Positions 16,524 through 26,627 are shown, numbered from the stretch's first letter. The stretch: 64,000 bases of DNA from an uncultured Collinsella sp. (GCA_900545605.1 UQZL01000006.1:25577-89576); one strand, 5' to 3'. Notes: generated by a model from the sequence alone, not told the origin. Translations and numbers: made by a program.

Positions 16524-17756
16524 CTAAGCTAGACCCCAAAACAGCTCGAACAGCATATTTCCATCGAGCCAGCCCAAGTGGGTCGGCGCTAAACGGGCGC
16601 GGGCGCGACCTGCGATAACGTCTTTTGAGGTGACGCGCCCCGCCTGTCCTTCAACATGATCGGGCGCCCAGGTGGCAAGGCCCAACTCGAGCGCACGGTC
16701 GCAGGCCGCCGCCAGCTCGTCTGCAGCAATCACGCTTGCCGAGTGAACCAACAGTTCGGGCCCAATGCCACGTGTCATGCGGCAGGCGAGCATCAAATCC
16801 TCGGCCACCGCCTCGCGCTGCGACAGATACTCGACATCAAAGGTCGTCGCGGCATCGTCGCGTTGTACCAGACGCACGCGATGCGCTTCGCCGCGAGCAG
16901 GCACGTCGGGATACAGCCCGGCCAAGCGATCGAAATCCTCGGCGTCGAGCATACCGGCGGCAGAACGACCCAAACCCAAATAGCCCTGTCCGGTCCAATA
17001 GGCAATGTTGTGGGCGCATTCATGCCCATCGAGCGCGTAGCTCGCCACCTCATACGGATGGTAGCCCGCCGAACTCAGCCGCTCGCGCGCAACGTCCATG
17101 CATGCGGCTTGGAAATCCTCATCGGGCTCGAGCGACTCATCGCGGCACGCCATGCGATAGAGGGGCGTCCCCTCCTCGAGCGTGAGCGGGTAAACCGACA
17201 CATGATGCGGAGCCGCCGTCAGCACGCCATCGAGCGTGCTCTTCCAACTCGCTGCGGTCTGTCCGGGAAGCCCGCACATAAGGTCGCACGACACATCGAG
17301 CCCAACATCCTTCACCGTCGCGATAGCCTCGAGCGCCTGTTCGGCATCGTGAATACGGCCAATCGCAGCAAGCTCGTCGTTGTCGAGGGTTTGGACTCCC
17401 AGAGAAATGCGCGTGACGCCCACCCCGGCAAGCGCCGCGGTGAGCTGCGAAGTCAACGACTCAGGATTAGCCTCGCAGGTAAACTCAACGGGCTTACACC
17501 ACGCAGAGATACGCCGGGCAAGTTCTACCAGACGCTCCCCTGCCAGCGACGGCGTGCCGCCGCCTACGTAGACAGTGCGGATCTGCCTGAGTGCCCCAGC
17601 GTTGCCAAAGGCATCGAGCCGCGTATACAGGTGCTCAAAATAGGCATCGAGCGCAGCATCCAGGTCGCACGGGGCCACGCTTTGCGAGTCAAAGTCGCAA
17701 TAGCGGCATTTTTGAGCGCAAAACGGCACGTGCACATACAGCGCGGTAACGGCCAC
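16524..17756 (-). CDS. hemW: Heme chaperone / radical SAM protein HemW
   Basis: A 410-residue radical SAM protein of the HemW family (formerly annotated as oxygen-independent coproporphyrinogen oxidase-like). The cluster motif is CAQKCRYCDF near residue 13, followed by VYVGGGTPS and the ECNPES-like stretch EANPESLT. A C-terminal HemN-type domain follows. GTG start 2 nt after the dus stop. HemW binds heme and hands it to respiratory targets; that function is from the family. Confidence 0.88.
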   Translation of the reverse strand: MAVTALYVHVPFCAQKCRYCDFDSQSVAPCDLDAALDAYFEHLYTRLDAFGNAGALRQIRTVYVGGGTPSLAGERLVELARRISAWCKPVEFTCEANPESLTSQLTAALAGVGVTRISLGVQTLDNDELAAIGRIHDAEQALEAIATVKDVGLDVSCDLMCGLPGQTAASWKSTLDGVLTAAPHHVSVYPLTLEEGTPLYRMACRDESLEPDEDFQAACMDVARERLSSAGYHPYEVASYALDGHECAHNIAYWTGQGYLGLGRSAAGMLDAEDFDRLAGLYPDVPARGEAHRVRLVQRDDAATTFDVEYLSQREAVAEDLMLACRMTRGIGPELLVHSASVIAADELAAACDRALELGLATWAPDHVEGQAGRVTSKDVIAGRARARLAPTHLGWLDGNMLFELFWGLA

Positions 17757-17758
17757 CG

Positions 17759-18802
17759 TTAGGCCTCCAGCGGATGAGCGGGCACCGATTCGCCGGCGGC
17801 AAGGGCGGCCTCGCAGGCCACCACGTCGCGCTCGATATCATCGACCAGCGCCATAAACTCCTCGTACGTGGAGCAACGCACCACCTGAGCGCGCCAGGCG
17901 GCGGCATGGGGCATACCCTTTAAGTACCAGCTTGCATACGTACGGGCGCGCGACATAAGCGGCAGAAGCTCGTGCGTCAACGTCAGGTGCTCACGCAGGG
18001 CCTCCAGGCGCTCGACCGAGGAGCGAGAAGGAACCGGCGTGCCATCGAGTGCAAGGGCGCGTGCATCGCCGAACACCCAGGGGTTGCCGTAGATACCGCG
18101 CGCAATAAACACCGCGCTGGCACCCGAACCGCTCAGATGCTCAGCAGCGTCCTCGGCCGAGAACACATCGCCCGAACCAATCACGGGAATCTCGACGGCT
18201 TCGGCAACCTCATCGACGACAGACCAATCGGCCTGGCCCGTATAGAGCTGCGTGGCACAACGACCGTGCACGGCAACCGCAGCGGCGCCCGCCCCTTCGA
18301 GCATCTGGGCAAACGTTGCGGCATTGCGGTCCTCGGCATAAAAACCCTTGCGGATCTTCACAGTCACGGGAACATGCGCCGCGCCCACCGCTGCCTCGAC
18401 AATCTTCTCGGCCAGATCAGGCGTGCGCATAAGCGCCGAGCCCTCGCCCTTGGTAACGACCTTGCGAGCCGGACAGGCCATGTTGATATCAATCAATGAC
18501 AGGCGATCGCCCACGCGTTCCTCGACGGCAGCGACGGCACTCGCAAACTGATCGGGCTTGGAACCAAAGAGCTGCACGCAAATCTGTTGTTCCTCGTCGG
18601 CCGGCAGCACCAGGCGCCACGTCTTGTTGCTGGCATAGGCAAGGCCTGCAACGCTCACCATCTCGCTGTAGGCAAAGTTGGCGCCGCGGCGGCGACACAT
18701 GATGCGATAGGCGGGGTCGGTTACGCCCGCCATGGGAGCCATAAGGAACGGCTGCTCGGCATAGGCGCCCAGCAGCCGCTTGCTGTATTCAGAAAGCGCC
18801 AT
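17759..18802 (-). CDS. dus: tRNA-dihydrouridine synthase
   Basis: FMN-dependent reductase that makes dihydrouridine in the tRNA D-loop; about 347 residues. It opens with the family motif APMAGVTDPAYR, carries the catalytic Cys in NMACPARKVV and the FMN-site GSGDVFSAEDA. The start is ATG 18802 (MALSEYSKRLL), immediately after lepA; earlier in-frame codons would overlap lepA further. Confidence 0.92.
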   Translation of the reverse strand: MALSEYSKRLLGAYAEQPFLMAPMAGVTDPAYRIMCRRRGANFAYSEMVSVAGLAYASNKTWRLVLPADEEQQICVQLFGSKPDQFASAVAAVEERVGDRLSLIDINMACPARKVVTKGEGSALMRTPDLAEKIVEAAVGAAHVPVTVKIRKGFYAEDRNAATFAQMLEGAGAAAVAVHGRCATQLYTGQADWSVVDEVAEAVEIPVIGSGDVFSAEDAAEHLSGSGASAVFIARGIYGNPWVFGDARALALDGTPVPSRSSVERLEALREHLTLTHELLPLMSRARTYASWYLKGMPHAAAWRAQVVRCSTYEEFMALVDDIERDVVACEAALAAGESVPAHPLEA

Positions 18803-18806
18803 GGAC

Positions 18807-20618
18807 CTACTCGTCCACCTTGAGAATCGCCATAAAGGCCTCCTGCGGAACCTCAACCGAGCCGATGGCCTTCATGCGCTTCTTGCCCTCTTTCTGCTTC
18901 TCGAGCAGCTTGCGCTTTCGCGAGATATCGCCGCCGTAGCACTTGGCCAGCACGTCCTTGCGGCGTGCCTTAACGGTGGAGCGGGCAATGATCTTGTTGC
19001 CGATGGCACCCTGGATAGGCACCTCGAACAGCTGACGCGGAATGATCTCCTTGAGCTTGTCGCACAGGCCTCGGGCAAGACCGTAGGCCTTATCCTTGTG
19101 CACGATAAACGACAGCGCGTCCACCTCGTCGCCCGAAAGCAGGATGTCGAGCTTGACGAGCTCGGAGGGGCGATATTCGTTGAACTCGTAGTCGAGCGAG
19201 GCGTAACCCTTGGTGCGGCTCTTGAGCTGATCGAAGAAGTCCAAGATGAGCTCGGCGAGCGGCATATCAAAGCGCATCTCGACCGATTTGCTCGTCAGGT
19301 GAATCATATCGGTCGTGACGCCACGGTGCTCGATAGCGAGCTGCATGACGGCACCCGTATACTCGGGCGGGCAGATGATCTTTGCCTTGAGGTAGGGCTC
19401 TTCGATACGCTCGATGCGCGTGGCCTCGGGCAGATCCTGCGGGCTGCGGACATCGATCATCTCGCCGTCAGTCTTGTACACGTGGTAGTCGACCGAGGGG
19501 CTTGTGGCAATGAGGTCCAAGTTGAACTCGCGCTCCAGGCGCTCCTTGACGACCTCCATGTGCAGCAGGCCCAAGAAGCCCACGCGGAAGCCAAAGCCCA
19601 GCGCCACCGACGTCTCAGGCTCCCACACCAGCGACGGATCGTTGACGTGCAGCTTATCGAGCGCGTCGCGCAGGTTCTCGTAGTCCTTGTTGTCGATGGG
19701 GAACAGGCCCGTGTAGACCATGGGCTTGGCCTCGCGGTAGCCCGGCAGCGGCTCGGGGCAGGGGTTCGAAGCCCACGTAAGGGTATCGCCCACGCGCACA
19801 GCCTCGGGGTCCTTCAGACCCGTGACCACGTAGCCGACCTCTCCGACAGTCAGGGCATCAACCGGCGTCTCGGCAGGGCGCTTGACGCCCACGCCGTCGA
19901 CCAAGAAGTCGCCCTTGGCCTGCATCATGCGCAGGGTATCGCCCTTTTTGATTGAACCGTCAAAGACGCGCACCGTGGCGACGACGCCGCGGTACTCATC
20001 GAAGTACGAATCCAGAATTAGAGCCTTGAGAGGGGCATTTGCATCGCCCTTGGGAGGCGAGATCAAAAAGACGATGGACTCCAGCAGATCGTGGATGCCC
20101 TCGCCGGTCTTGCCCGACACGCACACGGCATCGTCGGCGGGAATGGCCAGATCGTCTTCGATCTCGGTCTTGACCTCGTCGGGATGCGCTGAGGGAAGGT
20201 CAATCTTGTTGATGGCCGGAACAATGTCCAAGTTGGCGTTCATGGCGAGCGTCGCGTTGGAAACGGTCTGCGCCTCGACGCCCTGAGTGGCGTCCACGAC
20301 GAGAACCGCACCCTCGCAAGCGGCAAGCGAACGCGAGACCTCGTAGGTGAAGTCCACGTGGCCCGGTGTATCGATCAGGTTGAACTGATACGTCTCGCCG
20401 TCGTCGGCGTCATAGGACACGCGGACGGCATTGGACTTGATCGTGATGCCGCGCTCGCGCTCGATGTCCATCGTGTCAAGCAGCTGCGACTCCATGTCGC
20501 GCTCATCGACGGTATGGGTGAGCTCGAGGATGCGGTCACTAATCGTGGACTTGCCATGGTCGATATGTGCAACGATCGAGAAGTTGCGGATGTGGGAAAT
20601 GTCAATTGAAGTATTCAT
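18807..20618 (-). CDS. lepA: Elongation factor 4 (back-translocase LepA)
   Basis: Translational GTPase of 603 residues that acts on ribosomes stalled or mis-translocated. G1 is AHIDHGKST, G3 is DTPGHVDF, G4 is NKIDL, and the LepA-specific C-terminal domain (AIGNKIIARSTVKARRKDVLAKCYGGD region) is complete. ATG 20618 is used because MNTSIDISHIRNFS matches the usual start; the frame extends another 20 codons through the rpsT terminator. Confidence 0.96.
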   Translation of the reverse strand: MNTSIDISHIRNFSIVAHIDHGKSTISDRILELTHTVDERDMESQLLDTMDIERERGITIKSNAVRVSYDADDGETYQFNLIDTPGHVDFTYEVSRSLAACEGAVLVVDATQGVEAQTVSNATLAMNANLDIVPAINKIDLPSAHPDEVKTEIEDDLAIPADDAVCVSGKTGEGIHDLLESIVFLISPPKGDANAPLKALILDSYFDEYRGVVATVRVFDGSIKKGDTLRMMQAKGDFLVDGVGVKRPAETPVDALTVGEVGYVVTGLKDPEAVRVGDTLTWASNPCPEPLPGYREAKPMVYTGLFPIDNKDYENLRDALDKLHVNDPSLVWEPETSVALGFGFRVGFLGLLHMEVVKERLEREFNLDLIATSPSVDYHVYKTDGEMIDVRSPQDLPEATRIERIEEPYLKAKIICPPEYTGAVMQLAIEHRGVTTDMIHLTSKSVEMRFDMPLAELILDFFDQLKSRTKGYASLDYEFNEYRPSELVKLDILLSGDEVDALSFIVHKDKAYGLARGLCDKLKEIIPRQLFEVPIQGAIGNKIIARSTVKARRKDVLAKCYGGDISRKRKLLEKQKEGKKRMKAIGSVEVPQEAFMAILKVDE

Positions 20619-20646
20619 GCGGACTATCTTACCCGAGCGGTACAAA

Positions 20647-20680
20647 AAATGGAGCCTGTTCCATAAAACAGGCTCCATTT
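20647..20680 (-). terminator. Intrinsic terminator of rpsT
   Basis: A perfect 14-bp stem (AAATGGAGCCTGTT with its complement) closes a 6-nt loop and is followed on the minus strand by a TTTTTT run. It lies between the rpsT stop and the lepA start. Confidence 0.9.
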
Positions 20681-20714
20681 ATGCGCGTAATCTGTGTGGT
20701 GTGAAATTTACAAC

Positions 20715-20981
20715 TTAAGCGTTGATGCTGTTCACGAGCTTGGCAAGACCGGACTTGCGGTTGGAAGCCTGGTTCTTGTGGATAACATGCTTGGCGGCAG
20801 CCATGTCGAGACGCTTGGTGACGGTCTTGAGGGCAGCCTGGGCCTTCTCGGCGTCGCCCTCGGCGACGGCGGACTGGACGTGCTTGGTCAGCGTCTTGAG
20901 CTCGGACTTGACAGCCTTGTTACGCATGCGAGCTGCCTCATTGGTGCGGATACGCTTCTTCTGAGACTTGATGTTTGCCAC
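20715..20981 (-). CDS. rpsT: 30S ribosomal protein bS20
   Basis: An 88-residue, Lys/Arg/Ala-rich primary 16S-binding protein. The start is GTG 20981, giving the classic N-terminus (M)ANIKSQKKRIRTNE; upstream sequence has GAAAGGAACTCC as ribosome site. Monocistronic between its own leader and terminator. Confidence 0.96.
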   Translation of the reverse strand: MANIKSQKKRIRTNEAARMRNKAVKSELKTLTKHVQSAVAEGDAEKAQAALKTVTKRLDMAAAKHVIHKNQASNRKSGLAKLVNSINA

Positions 20982-21008
20982 TTCTGGAGTTCCTTTCGAG
21001 TTCCTTGC

Positions 21009-21046
21009 AAAAAATGTATGACACCTCTGAGACACGGTGAGGTCAT
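21009..21046 (-). promoter_or_regulatory. Terminator-like hairpin in the rpsT leader
   Basis: On the minus strand ATGACCTC pairs with GAGGTGTCAT around a loop of about 11 nt, then TTTTTT (21009-21014) follows, all between a TATAGT -10 box (about 21057-21062) and the rpsT start. Ribosomal protein leaders are often attenuated, so a bS20 feedback or read-through control is possible. Confidence 0.45.
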
Positions 21047-21114
21047 GCAAGCGCCTACTATAGCACGCTCCCCCTCAAAGGGATAGAACGAATTTGTCAA
21101 ATAGGCAGGTATCA

Positions 21115-22077
21115 TCACGGTTTTCTCAAGATGTTCGTAATCCAGAGTAAAAGCGCGGTCTCCGAATCGGCCGAACCCTTGAGCGCGAGCTCCACATCGA
21201 CGGCACCCTCGAACGCGGCAACGAGCTCGGACATCGAAAAACGACGTGCCCAGGTAAGATGATTCTTGACCTGCCAGGCCTGAAGCTTGAGCGCCGCGGC
21301 GAGCTCACGCCCCTGTCCACGCCCATCGAGCGCCTTGGCGACGATCAGCTCACGGATGCGACCGCATAGCAGCGTGTAGGTCCACACGTAGCTCTTGGAG
21401 GGCAGAAGCTTAAAGAGCTCGAGCGAACGCCGCATATCGCGAGCCGAGACGGCATTGAGGAAGTCCCAGGGCTGAACCTCGGCCGTGCGCACGATCCAGC
21501 GCTCCACGTCGGCAAGCTCAATCTGGGGCGCCTCGACCATCTGGGCGAGCTTTGCCAGGTCGTTATCGAGCATGCGCGTGTTTTCGCCCGAACGCGAGAC
21601 GAGCTCCTCGGCAGCAGCCGTCGAGATGGACTTACCGTGCTGCGTCGCCATCTGCTGAACACGGCGCGGCAGTTCCCAGCGCTTGGTACCCGAGCAATCG
21701 ACGATAGCCTTCTTGTCGATCTTGGCGATTGCCTTATACAGGCGCGTATTCTTGGCAAGTGAGTCGGCGATAATGAGACAGACCGTTGTGGGGCTGGGAC
21801 TTGCGAGGTACTCGACGAGCGGTTCCGAGACCGCCTTGGCAAGCTTGGAGCAGCCGTCGAGGATCACCAGGCGAAACTCGCTACCCATGGGAAAGGTATT
21901 GAGTGAGCCGATGATCGACTCGATATCGGGATCTTTGGTCATGTCGCGTTCATCGAGGTTGAACTCAACCATACCCGACTTTTCCAAGCGAGCTTTCATA
22001 CGCGAGACGGCGTGGTCGCGCTTGACCCCATCGGTACCGACGATCAGATATGCCGGCAGCAGACCGGTTTCGGACAT
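21115..22077 (-). CDS. holA: DNA polymerase III delta subunit
   Basis: Clamp-loader subunit of 320 residues that opens the beta clamp. The family pattern is visible: AYLIVGTDGVKRDHAVSRM at the start, LNTFPMGSEFRLVILDGC, KIDKKAIVDCSGTKRWELPRRVQQMA and the C-terminal TLLCGRIRELIVAKAL. ATG 22077 has GAGAGGGGAGCGCA upstream; the frame extends 14 codons further. It follows comEC with a 78-nt gap, the arrangement seen in many Gram-positives. Confidence 0.9.
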   Translation of the reverse strand: MSETGLLPAYLIVGTDGVKRDHAVSRMKARLEKSGMVEFNLDERDMTKDPDIESIIGSLNTFPMGSEFRLVILDGCSKLAKAVSEPLVEYLASPSPTTVCLIIADSLAKNTRLYKAIAKIDKKAIVDCSGTKRWELPRRVQQMATQHGKSISTAAAEELVSRSGENTRMLDNDLAKLAQMVEAPQIELADVERWIVRTAEVQPWDFLNAVSARDMRRSLELFKLLPSKSYVWTYTLLCGRIRELIVAKALDGRGQGRELAAALKLQAWQVKNHLTWARRFSMSELVAAFEGAVDVELALKGSADSETALLLWITNILRKP

Positions 22078-22155
22078 TGCGCTCCCCTCTCGCAGACCCT
22101 CGAATTCGTACCGTGCCATTTTAGCCCACGGGCAGGTCCCGCGCCAACGGCAGCA

Positions 22156-24459
22156 TCACGGTCGCTGGCATCGCATCGCAAAGCCCTTCGCGGTCGGCAA
22201 GACGGTAATGTCGCCGTGTTCGATGGTGCATGCGAACGCACCACCCGCTTCCTTAACGGCATCGATGCAGGCATCGGATGGATGGCCGTAGCGGTTGCCC
22301 TCGCCCGCACTCGCGATAGAGAGCTCGGGCTTAAGCGTGCCCAGCAGGTCTGTGTCGACGGAAACTTTTGAGCCGTGATGCCCTAGCTTGAGCACATCGA
22401 TATCACCCACCTCCTGTACAAACTCGCGCTCTTGATCGAGTTCGGCATCACCAGTGAGGAGCACGCGCAAGCTCTTGCCTTCCTGAGCATAGGAAAGCAG
22501 CAAAACAAGAGAGTCCTCATTGCCCTCGCCATCCACCGTGTCAAACGGCCACATCACACGTGTCCGAAACGCGCCGATATCGACCGTGTCTCCGCAAGCC
22601 ACCTGCCGATACGTTACGCCGGGGCGATTCAGGACCTCAGCAGGCGCGCCGTCAAGCGCATCGGCCGCGACCACAATGGTTCCAACCGAAAACTGATCGA
22701 GCACATCAGGAAGGCCACCCCAATGATCCTCATCCCAATGTGTCACGAAGACGGCGTCGATATGGTGGACGTTATTGCGAACCAACGCCGACACCACGCG
22801 CTCATCGAGCCCACAGTCAACGAGCACCACTGCGCCACCCTGGCGTATAAGAATGGCATCGGCCTGCCCCACATCGAGCACCGTCACCGAAGGCGGAGCG
22901 AAGCAATCCCAGTAGATGTACGGAATCGCAGCCAAGAGCACCAGGCATGCAAGCCCCACCGCCATAGGACGCGCACGGGGACGCGGCCACCAGACCAGCA
23001 GAACCGCCAGCAAACACGGCACCAGGTAAATCCACATGCTATCGGGCGGCACGCTCACGGATGCACCCGGAACGGCGGCAAAGAGCTGTTCGAAGAACAG
23101 TGCGCAACGCGCGGCAATCATGGGCACAACGAGCGCCCAAACCTCCAACGGCGCCACGAGCGAAAAGGGAACCAGCACGATCGACACAGCGAGCAGTAGA
23201 CTCACCACCGGACCGATGACCGCATTCGCCAACGGAGCAATGAGCGAGAACGCACCAAAGGCAGGAATGGTGATAGGCAGCGTCGCCAACTGCGAGCACA
23301 GTGTGACGGAAAGCATGCTGGCAATGCCCGGCGGCACACCCAACTCACTCAAAGCGTAGGTCGCATAGGGGCAAAAGCACAGAATGGCAAAGACGCTGGC
23401 ACATGAAAGCTGAAAGCCCATCTCGAACAGCACCGTCGGCCGCAGTAGCACAAAGATGGACATAGTTACGAAGAGTGCCGATGCGCCATGCCGGCGACGC
23501 CCCGCACCGTTTACGACAAGCGTCGCGAAGACCATGCAGCACGCGCGCACGGCCGAGGGAGACGCACCCGTAAAGGCAGCGTAGCCCACAAGCGTTATCG
23601 CCAATATCGCCCGCTGAAGACCACGTGAACACCGAGTCTTTTGCAAGACACCCTCGATTACAAACCCCACGATAGCCAAATGGCTGCCCGAGACGGCGAT
23701 AAGATGCGCCGTTCCCGTCACCGAAAACCAGTCGCCCGCCGGCTGGGCGCGCAGCTCGGCCGAACGACCGCAGACGACACCGGCTATGAGCGCACGCGCC
23801 GGGTCGGTCGCAGGCGCGATGGACGCAAGCAGCCCATTTCGCAGCCGAAGCAGCGGCCCCGGAGAGCCCTCATCGACCGGCACAATCCGAACGGCTTGAA
23901 CCTTGCGCACCTCGCCTCGGAGCACGCGCGATCGTCCATATGCATCGTTCTCAAAACGTGAAACGCGACCGATAACACGCACGTGCGCCCCGACCTTGAG
24001 CTCGCGGTCACACGATAGGCGAACCGCTGCCAAGTTCTTACCGTCCGCGCGTGCCTCGCAGGTATAGGAATACACGTCGTCGTTTAGTGATGGATCACCC
24101 TGCACGACAAACTCGAGGCCGCTTGCCGCTCGACCGTCGAGCGCCTTCGAGGCGCTGAGCGCGCCCACAGCCCACCACGCCGAGACGACCGCTCCCGCCA
24201 CGAGACCGACGGACGCGGCATACAGCCACCGCTTCCAAGGGGCAAGCCGCGCACAAGATTGAGCCAGCACAACGAAGACCGCCGCCGCAACGGGAATGGC
24301 CCATAGCGGCCCGACCGCCGGCACCTGCTCCCTCAGCAGCGCATCAGCGGCCACGTTGAGCACCAAGGCACAGCTCACGCACATGCCGGCACACAGGGCC
24401 ATCGTCCACGGCATCAATGGGCGCGGTGGCATCCCATGCTCGCGCTCGGTCGCACTCAT
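22156..24459 (-). CDS. comEC: DNA uptake channel ComEC/Rec2
   Basis: Polytopic membrane protein of 767 residues, the presumed channel carrying single-stranded DNA into the cell in competence. Several N-terminal helices, a soluble OB-like domain (VRVIGRVSRFENDAYGR), the Competence membrane domain (HLIAVSGSHLAIVG is characteristic) and a C-terminal metallo-beta-lactamase-like domain (VLDVGQADAILI, VTHWDEDHWGGL) are all present, so it is full length. ATG 24459 overlaps the comEA stop as ATGA. Confidence 0.92.
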   Translation of the reverse strand: MSATEREHGMPPRPLMPWTMALCAGMCVSCALVLNVAADALLREQVPAVGPLWAIPVAAAVFVVLAQSCARLAPWKRWLYAASVGLVAGAVVSAWWAVGALSASKALDGRAASGLEFVVQGDPSLNDDVYSYTCEARADGKNLAAVRLSCDRELKVGAHVRVIGRVSRFENDAYGRSRVLRGEVRKVQAVRIVPVDEGSPGPLLRLRNGLLASIAPATDPARALIAGVVCGRSAELRAQPAGDWFSVTGTAHLIAVSGSHLAIVGFVIEGVLQKTRCSRGLQRAILAITLVGYAAFTGASPSAVRACCMVFATLVVNGAGRRRHGASALFVTMSIFVLLRPTVLFEMGFQLSCASVFAILCFCPYATYALSELGVPPGIASMLSVTLCSQLATLPITIPAFGAFSLIAPLANAVIGPVVSLLLAVSIVLVPFSLVAPLEVWALVVPMIAARCALFFEQLFAAVPGASVSVPPDSMWIYLVPCLLAVLLVWWPRPRARPMAVGLACLVLLAAIPYIYWDCFAPPSVTVLDVGQADAILIRQGGAVVLVDCGLDERVVSALVRNNVHHIDAVFVTHWDEDHWGGLPDVLDQFSVGTIVVAADALDGAPAEVLNRPGVTYRQVACGDTVDIGAFRTRVMWPFDTVDGEGNEDSLVLLLSYAQEGKSLRVLLTGDAELDQEREFVQEVGDIDVLKLGHHGSKVSVDTDLLGTLKPELSIASAGEGNRYGHPSDACIDAVKEAGGAFACTIEHGDITVLPTAKGFAMRCQRP

Positions 24460-25169
24460 ACGCAGATGCAATCTTTGATTTTGGCAAGCTTCTTCTCGCC
24501 GATTCCCGACACACGCATCAAATCGTCAACCGAGGCAAAAGCACCGTTCTTTGTCCGCTCATCGATAATCGACTGGGCCATGGAGGGACCGATGCCAGAA
24601 AGCGTCTGCAGCTCTGCCGCGCTTGCCGTATTGATATTTACTAGGCCTGTTGCGCCACTCACGCCCGATGATGCGGAAGCCCCACCATCAACACCAGCTT
24701 CCGCAATGGACGCCTGCTGCTCCCCTACCGTTGGAACGTGAATCTTCTGTCCATCAGTGACCTTAGATGCCCGATTGAGCCCCGTAACGTCTGCCTCGGG
24801 CGCCAGCCCGCCGGCGGCATCAATCGCCTGAGCCACCCGCGCGCCGTCTTTGAGACGATATACACCTGGCGACACAACGGCGCCATCGACATCGACATAG
24901 ACCTCTGCCGCGGCAGAAGCCTTAGTCGAAGAACCTTCGGATGTCTTTCCGCTCGAGGCATCACCGGATCCCGGCTCCACCAACGAGCCCGTACCGTCAG
25001 TGCGCTCAAACGACACACCACCGGCACCGCCGCCAAGGTTCGCCATCGCCAAGCCGCTCGCCATCGCAATGACGACCAGTATCGCCATCACCACTGCCTT
25101 ATGACCGAGCAGCTTGTCCGCCAAGCGGTCCATCCGTTTGACCCGTTCGTGTTGTTCGCGCTGCGCCAT
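24456..25169 (-). CDS. comEA: Competence DNA receptor ComEA
   Basis: A 237-residue membrane-anchored DNA-binding protein. One transmembrane helix (AVVMAILVVIAMASGLAMA), a Ser/Gly-rich linker, an SLBB domain (VYVDVDGAVVSPGVYRL) and a C-terminal helix-hairpin-helix domain (LVNINTASAAELQTLSGIG, SGIGEKKLAKIKD). GGGAGG precedes ATG 25169. Coupled to comEC. Confidence 0.93.
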   Translation of the reverse strand: MAQREQHERVKRMDRLADKLLGHKAVVMAILVVIAMASGLAMANLGGGAGGVSFERTDGTGSLVEPGSGDASSGKTSEGSSTKASAAAEVYVDVDGAVVSPGVYRLKDGARVAQAIDAAGGLAPEADVTGLNRASKVTDGQKIHVPTVGEQQASIAEAGVDGGASASSGVSGATGLVNINTASAAELQTLSGIGPSMAQSIIDERTKNGAFASVDDLMRVSGIGEKKLAKIKDCICV

Positions 25170-25342
25170 AGCAAAACCTCCCAACAACATCGTGTCAGGA
25201 AAAGAGTCCTGCAACAGCCATTCTCCAAAACCGGTTTTCGCGGTCAAACCAAAAGCCGACCAAAACCTTGCGAAATACTGTCCATTTATTCAGGCACACG
25301 TCAGCAAATGAACACTTAGCCGCAAAATGCCCAGATAGCAAA

Positions 25343-25372
25343 AGACCGACGATGCAGACGCATCGTCGGTCT
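25343..25372 (-). terminator. Intrinsic terminator after thiI
   Basis: Perfect 12-bp stem (AGACCGACGATG with its complement) and 6-nt loop; on the minus strand it is followed by a short TTTTGC run. It ends the mihF-gmk-rpoZ-thiI unit 11 nt after the thiI stop. Confidence 0.8.
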
Positions 25373-25382
25373 ATGCACAAAA

Positions 25383-26627
25383 TTACTCGTGATCTTGGTA
25401 AATCTCACGCGGAGCAAGCTCCGAATGTTTGCGTTTTAAGGTCTTAGGGGCCTTATACGTGTTGCTCTCGAAGTCGATGTACTCGGTCTGCTTGAGCAGG
25501 CGCTCGATCATCTCCTCGTGATCGAACAACTCCCAGGCCTCATGCACGGCATCGAGTTTAGCGTGCGTCTCGGGACGGCGCGGCATAAACAGCGTGCAGC
25601 AGTCGGGAGCGGCCTCAGTCGAGATATCGAACGTACCGATCTCCTCGGCGCGCGCGATGATCTCCTGCTTGTCCGAACCGATGAGAGGACGGAACACGGG
25701 GATCTTCACGGCCTCGTTAACAGCCATGATGTTCTCAAGCGTTTGAGAGGCAACCTGCCCAAGCGATTCGCCCGTAACGATGGCCTTAGCGCCCTCGATA
25801 TGCGCGATGCGCTCGGCAACCGAATACATAATGCGGCGATACATGATCACGCGAAGGTTGCTGGGACAGGTGACCGAAATCTCACGCTGGCAGTCGCCAA
25901 ACGGCACCACGTACAGGCGGCCGATCTGGACACCCGGCTCAAGCGCACGGATGATATCCTGCACCAAATACTCGCTCGTATCGGGCGTCTGCGGACGACC
26001 GGAGAAATGTACCGGCACGCACACCGCGCCGCGACGCGCGAGCATCCAGGTCGCCACCGGAGAATCGATACCTGACGACAGCAGCGTCACGACCTTGCCG
26101 GCAGAACCCACCGGCAGACCGCCCACGCCGCGCTCGGAGCGCGCGTACACATAAACGCTACCCTGGACCACCAGTACGTGCACCATCGCATCGGGGTCGT
26201 GCATTTGAACCTTTTTATCGGGGAAGGCCTCACACAACACCTCGCCCACCTGACGATTGATGTCAATCGAGGTGAGCTCATAGTCGGTATTGGAGCGCTT
26301 AGCGTGCACCTTAAACGAATCGAAGGAACCAAACTCGCGCAGCGCCTTGACGGCGGCGGCGCAGTACTCCTGCGGGTCGCGGTTGGTGTGATACGCCAAA
26401 GACACACGAGCAACGCCGGGAACGGTGCGAATGACACGCGCCGCATCATCGGCCTGATGCTCGTTAAAGGTCACGAGGATATAACCGGAAATTCGAGACA
26501 CGGCGTTCACGGAAAAGGCGGCCAAAGCCGCCTTAATGTTATCCATGAGGATATGCTCAAAATGTGCGCGGTTCTTGCCCTTCAGTCCAACCTCGTGATA
26601 GTGGACCAGGCAGACGCGAGCCGCCAT
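25383..26627 (-). CDS. thiI: tRNA 4-thiouridine synthetase ThiI
   Basis: A 414-residue sulfurtransferase for s4U8 in tRNA and, in some species, thiazole synthesis. Ferredoxin-like and THUMP domains are followed by a PP-loop ATPase domain (TLLSSGIDSPVATWML). The C-terminal rhodanese domain of the E. coli enzyme is absent, the usual short Gram-positive form. The start codon follows the rpoZ stop directly (TAAATG). Confidence 0.92.
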   Translation of the reverse strand: MAARVCLVHYHEVGLKGKNRAHFEHILMDNIKAALAAFSVNAVSRISGYILVTFNEHQADDAARVIRTVPGVARVSLAYHTNRDPQEYCAAAVKALREFGSFDSFKVHAKRSNTDYELTSIDINRQVGEVLCEAFPDKKVQMHDPDAMVHVLVVQGSVYVYARSERGVGGLPVGSAGKVVTLLSSGIDSPVATWMLARRGAVCVPVHFSGRPQTPDTSEYLVQDIIRALEPGVQIGRLYVVPFGDCQREISVTCPSNLRVIMYRRIMYSVAERIAHIEGAKAIVTGESLGQVASQTLENIMAVNEAVKIPVFRPLIGSDKQEIIARAEEIGTFDISTEAAPDCCTLFMPRRPETHAKLDAVHEAWELFDHEEMIERLLKQTEYIDFESNTYKAPKTLKRKHSELAPREIYQDHE

